Assembly: GCF_001039355.2 (NCBI RefSeq)
Contig: NW_019775543.1
Span: 269,095 to 333,094 of the forward strand
Direction of reading: 5' to 3'
DNA: 64,000 nucleotides
Origin: Lingula anatina
Taxonomy: Eukaryota > Brachiopoda > Lingulata > Lingulida > Lingulidae
The notes under the pieces were generated by a model. The model worked only from the letters and a program-made list of their open reading frames with translations, was not told where the DNA came from and made no database searches. Each line of letters opens with the position of its first letter. The first letter of the stretch is position 1. This document shows, in pieces, positions 54,701-61,000 of the stretch. Both the position numbers and the translations under genes were made by a program.

Positions 54701-57700
54701 TAACCAAGCCAGTGAAAAGATAGTCATTACTGTACTGCCTGATGATGAACCTGAGGACCAGGAGGTACAAATAGATAAAGCAATATTCCATTTCTTTTAA
54801 CAATCCTTCTTATGATTATCATTTAGGATGATGACTCTTTGTGTTAGAGGTTAATTTTTACATTTGTTTTTTGAAAGACAAAAATTAAAACCATAGACGG
54901 CTGGCAAATGTTAAATCCTGTGTGAAAAGTGAGTAGAACTCTCATTGTAAAAATTTATAAATTTAGACCTCGGAATGTTAAATCTAAAACTTCATTCTTT
55001 TCAGGACATTTTGATAACATTGACTGCAGCCACTAATGGAGGTAGGGTAGGCAGCAGGAATGTGTTCAGACTTACCATACTGCCCAATGATGATCCACAT
55101 GGTATTGTCCAGTTTGAGCAGGATAGGTTTGTCCTTAAGGAATTGTCTGCTGATGACACCCAGCACATCAAACTAACAAGGAGGTAAGTTAGACTGAACT
55201 TAAGATCACTTTTATACCTCTCCTTTCTTGTCTTTTTTTTCTGTTTTTACTATTGAAATATATATTTTGTCTTAGAAATCAGAGGCCATTAGTGGTGTTA
55301 ATGTCCATGTTGATCCTACTAATACAAGCACCCTGATTAAATAGAAGAAATGTTGTTCATTGCATATTTTAATGAAATTAATGCATATCGTCAGGTTTCA
55401 TAAATAAAATCAAGTTATTTACTTAAATTAACTCAATTTTGAAAAGTTAGAATAATCTACTTTATCTTGATTACATTTTAGATGTTGAGTCAAATCTTTT
55501 TATGGCTAATTCTTACAAAATCTCTATTCAGTGGTGGTTCCTTTGGACAACTTAGAGTATCCTATAGTACAGAGCAGGTGGATATCCTGGCTATAGTGTC
55601 TAACCAGGGACAGGACATACTTGACTACTACACACAGCCTGTCTATGGGGCTAATACACCACAGGATGGATTCAGTGTGGATGTGAGTGGGGCACCAGAG
55701 CCAGTGGAGGTAGGAAAAGATTTATTGTAGAAAAACATTTTATAGTATTCAATCACAGAAATACGCACTCTCTAAATTGATAGAATGATACACTGTCTAC
55801 TTGTTATCTGGACTCTTTTTCATCATAGTCAGGGTTTTATTACTGATAGGTTTTAAAGGTCTGATTTAATTGCAATTGATACTTCAGAATGGCAAAATTT
55901 GATAAGACCATTATTTTTGATGCGCATTTTTCTGTATTGATTTCCGTCCACTCTTTAAAGTAATCTGAATGGCCATCATGCTGTTCTGTATTGCTGTGTG
56001 TTGTTGTTTTTTCAGATGTGTGCAAGAACCTGTCTGTCTACAAGAGCCTGCCTGGTCTTCCAGTACAACTCCACTGCAGCAATCTGTACATGGTTTACCT
56101 CTGGAAGAAACGACAGCTTCATGCCTGCTGCTGATGTGCGCTATTATATGAAGAATGTTACCAAAGTATGAGCATTATGTGAGATAAGGAAGCTTTATAT
56201 TTGTATTTATTGTGATATGATTGTGCGGGATGGTGAGACCAGATGTTTTAAATATGTGTTATCAGGCAATATTTCAGTTAAATTTTTATTATAAGTATTG
56301 AGTGAGTCTGCCAGTGTAGTTAACGTTAAGATTTAAGAACATTGTATCAAAAAAATACACAAGGGCCAGACAGAAAATAAATTTTAGATTTACCATATGT
56401 TTTTATCCTCAAAAAATAATCTTTAATAAATAAATATAAAAACATATGGCAACAAATCCATCTCATTAAATGAACTTCAATTGAGCATAGTTCAACCCAT
56501 GAAATAAAAATGAACAAAAATTGTGACCATTTTATAAACACTTCAGCATACAAAAATTAAGGCATTTGTTTTGCCTGTTTATTTATCAGTGTTTTAATTT
56601 TTTTACCAGGCAATGACCCTGTATGACATCCAGGCAGAATCAGGTCAGGACTACACCCCAGTGACAGGTGCCTCTGTTATCATTCAAGATGGAGCCAGCT
56701 CTGGCACCATCCCAATCCAAATCCTTGCCGACCGTCTTCCTGAGCTGGATGAAAGATTTTTGGTCAGACTGACCAATGTGGAACTGGTCAGTGGTCCACC
56801 CAGCAATCCACGAAACAACCCCAGACTGGGCAATATCCAAATGGCCACTGTGGTCATTGATAAGAATGATGATGCCAATGGAATATTTAGTATCTTCAGT
56901 AATGACCCGCGTGCCTTGAATGGAGGAAGGGTGGTGGAAGTGGAGGAGAGAGAGAAACTGTTTGTAGATCTGGTGGTAGAAAGAGCAGGTGGGTTCAGGT
57001 GCCATACATCATAACAGAATACTGTAAATCTTTCTTCATATACCTTTAAAAAGGTTTTTGAATAATGGCAAAGAGTGATTATTAATATACACACATGAAA
57101 CTACGATGTGGGAGTGATCGATTTTGTAGATGATTAGAAAAATCTTTATGGATGGTGCTGTTTTGTTTTTTGATGGATAAAATTTAAGAAGAATATGTAC
57201 AACATAATATTAACAAGAATTGATAAAAATGTGAATGGTTTTAGAAGTATTTCCAAAAGAAGTGTTTATTATAGATAATTATCTGTGGACATTATGAACA
57301 ATGAATTACTATTCACCTTTTGCATTCCTCTTTTTGTATGTTAAGATGTAATAATACTATTTTCACTTTGTGTGTATTCTTACTGAACTGAATCCTCCTA
57401 CAAATTTTAACCTTATATTTCTTCAATCCTTAATATCTAGTTGAGTACATTGATCCACGTAAGTAGATCTGACTTCCTCTCATATACATTTTTACACTTT
57501 AATCTTTATATTTGTCAGCTTTTCTGTGTTTTCTATGTTCACATCAGGCTTCTTTATATCAGTGCTGATCTAGAGCTGGTTCAATACATTGAAGTTATTG
57601 GGACTTCAGGATTAACAGTTTTTTGTATTGGTGAACTGCTATATCAAGACAAGTGCAATAAAATTAAGCTGTTTCTTGGTTGATACAGAACAGATGTAGA

Positions 57701-57949
57701 GTAGTCTGAAGTGAACAGAACTTTTTTTTCATCTTTTCTATGTTATTACGTGTATCTTATCCATGTAAATAGGTGATTTAAGACTGATGATGATCATTCT
57801 AGGTGGTAGTATTGGTGAAGTGTATGTAATGTGGTCAGTTGATCAGTCAAGGAGCAATGCTACAAAGGGTATAGACTTTATTGCTGATGGGGCCAGTCTT
57901 ATATTTGGACCAGGAGAGACTAGACGAGGTACAGATTTTTGTAGTTACT

Positions 57950-58033
<84 letters not shown>

Positions 58034-61000
58034 CAAGTAGTAGTAGTACTGTAGTAGTAGTCATAACATTTAAGTGTGCAAAACTTTGAAAGGTGGAAAA
58101 ATTATTGTTTAGTCTGAAATATGTGTAATTAATGTTTCATCCTAATGATAAAAGTGTGTGAATTGCATGCAGTTGTCTTATTGAAAAGCAGTTTGTTGTA
58201 GTTGGTTTAATCTGTTCTATTTTAAATTTTTATTTTTGATTTGTTAATTTATAGGGACACCATTAAATAACATATCATGTTTCATTCTAGCTCTTACCAT
58301 TGGAATCATTGATGATGATGAAGCAGAAGATGATGAGAACATTCTCATCTTTTTATCCAACCCACAAGGTGGTGCTGTGATAGGTCCAAACAATACAGTC
58401 AATGTGATCATCATGGCCAATGACAACGTAGGAGGAACACTTGGCTTTGCTCAGAGCTCTGTACTGGCTAGGGAGGGTAAGGAGAATATGAGTTAGATAT
58501 AGTTCTTTGCAGTGTGCACATTTCCTGCTATTTTACTATTTCCCTATGTTTATTTTAGGGAAAGGGGAATTGCAGAATACATTATATATTCTTGTATAAA
58601 CTAAAGATGTAATGTTCTCATGTATATGCATGTAGTACGACATATTGTTCTCATTCAATCTCATTTTTATTGATTTTAACAAGGGCAGCCATTCTTTGTA
58701 AAAGATCTCTATTTGCAAATTGTTATAATGTTTTTGAGAATTACTTGGTGGTTAGAAAATTCGGAAATGATTTAAAATGATAATACCCTTCCCAGGGGAT
58801 AACCTGACAATGGTTGTTCAGAGGAGTCGCCCAGCTCGTGGTAACGCCAGCATGGACTGGGAAATCAAGGGTTTGAATGGACTGAACCCTGCTCTAGGCT
58901 TCAGGGTGTACCAGGGTTCACTGGTCTTTAAGGAGGTAAAATTGTGTGATATTACATTATTTTATTGATAATATGAGGGATATTATATTTTTGTGCAGCA
59001 AACTTATGTAGTTTATTTTGAGAAATCAGTTCATAGTGATTGAAGGCTTTGAAAAAATATGATTGTTGTTTATGACAGTAATTATAGTAAGTTGTTATTG
59101 TAAGTTGCCTCCTATTTATTCCAAATGGATTGTTTATATTGATGTATTGTTTTGTTCCTAATTGATCTAATTATGTTAATCAGGGTGAATTAGAAAAGAC
59201 CATATCATTACACATTCTGGAAGATGCCACTCCAGAGGTCAATGAAGAATACCGCATTTTCCTCAAAAATCTTGTTACATCAGGTAAGCTGTTGCTAAGA
59301 TATTATTGCATGCTTTATGACTTTCATTGTTAAATAAGAAATAAACAAGGATTTGCCTTTGGTTTTTTTATACTTATGAAATACAAAGAATACTACTTTT
59401 TGGGAAGATTCATGTTGTGACTAACACAGTTTTACAACTCCTGTTTGTCATGATCTTCACGTTTGTTTGTTTGGTCACATTTTTTTTTCATTAAAAAATG
59501 GGAAGAGTAAGTATCTATCAAATGGTAAAGCAAAAACCCATATTATTCCGTCCTTATTTTTAGCTGAAGTTGTAATTTAAAGTATCATTTTAACTGTATT
59601 ATATTGTTCCATGTGTCTGTAATCTAATGAATGGATTTTATTATGGTATGTATCTGGACAAGAACTGAATATTAGTAGACAATATTCCTTTTAGATTAGT
59701 TGCTGAAATTAGCAGTTAATTTCTCTTATAGATTTTTGTTTTGGGCATTTATTTTTATTGCTTATGGATGAAAATAAAATATTTTATTGGTTAAATTAGA
59801 TAAAATAGGATGGCCTTTCATCTGCTCCTGTCTTATTTCACTATATATATATATAGTTTCTTGAGAAGGACATCTATTGCATGAGCTGGCAAGCAACAAC
59901 ATAAAGGATCATAAAATTAATGCCAACATTTTTGAAATTGTTTTTCAATCTGTGATTTTTTTTCTTTGATCAGGCTGATCATGACTTTTCCATGCTATTT
60001 TATGTTTTGTTTTACATATCTTTTCTTTTGCTTTACAGGAAGGGAAATATGTTTTTTCTCTCATTGGAAGTTTTTCATTTATGTTAACTTTCTTCTATTG
60101 TTTCAGCACAACTTCTTAGATGTGTGTGTGTATGCATTTGACCAAGATAAATTGATAGGACTACAGAAAAGAAATAGAGTCTTCTGTATCAGTGGAATGA
60201 AGTCTTTGATTTGTTTTCAGTTGTATTTTATGGACATACTGATTAAGACATTGAAAATTATAACTTTTCACAAATATAATATCTTTGTTGATTGTATATA
60301 AATTTATATTTTTATTAGGAGGGTATTTAATCATAATGTATGTAAATATACAATTTGCAACATTAGAAGTAATTCCTAATGACTCATTTGTGTTTTGAGA
60401 CAATCTACTTGTTATGGGTTTGATGAAAAAAAAAGGGGGGGGGGGGAAATGTAACAATGTTCAACAATGTTCTAATTTCCTACAACATCTCATTTTTAGC
60501 TTGTGTTGCAAAGACAGAAATTACTTGAGACATGATTAATAAAAATTTCAATATGAAAAAAATGAGAAAATCAAAATTATTCATCAATCGCTTCAGGTGT
60601 TCGACAAACAGGAGAAGCCATCTTGGATCCCCAGAGCTATGTGGCCAGTATTACAATCCAGGGCAGTAATGATCCCCATGGCGTGTTCCAGTTTGCCTCC
60701 AGCTCCATGCTGGTACATACTCCAGAGGCCAATACCACAGTGCAACTCATGGTGGACAGAAAGTTTGGAGCTATAGGTAACTTGAAATAGTAACATTGTG
60801 GCTTTTGGATATGGCAAGTGTTTTATGGAATAAAATATAGACCAGTTACAGGGGTACAGTTCTCAAATAATAAGACAGTAAATACATCTTTTGAGCAAAA
60901 ATAAAGAAGATGAAATTTGAAAATGTAAACGAGTGTTGCTCAAGGTAAAATGCAACTGTAACCCAATGTATCATGCAATGGTCAGTGATGAATGAGCATT

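Noticed and set aside
56640-57094. Long minus-strand frames opposite exon 40
   Set aside because: They are mirror frames of a real plus-strand exon with no domain or splice support.
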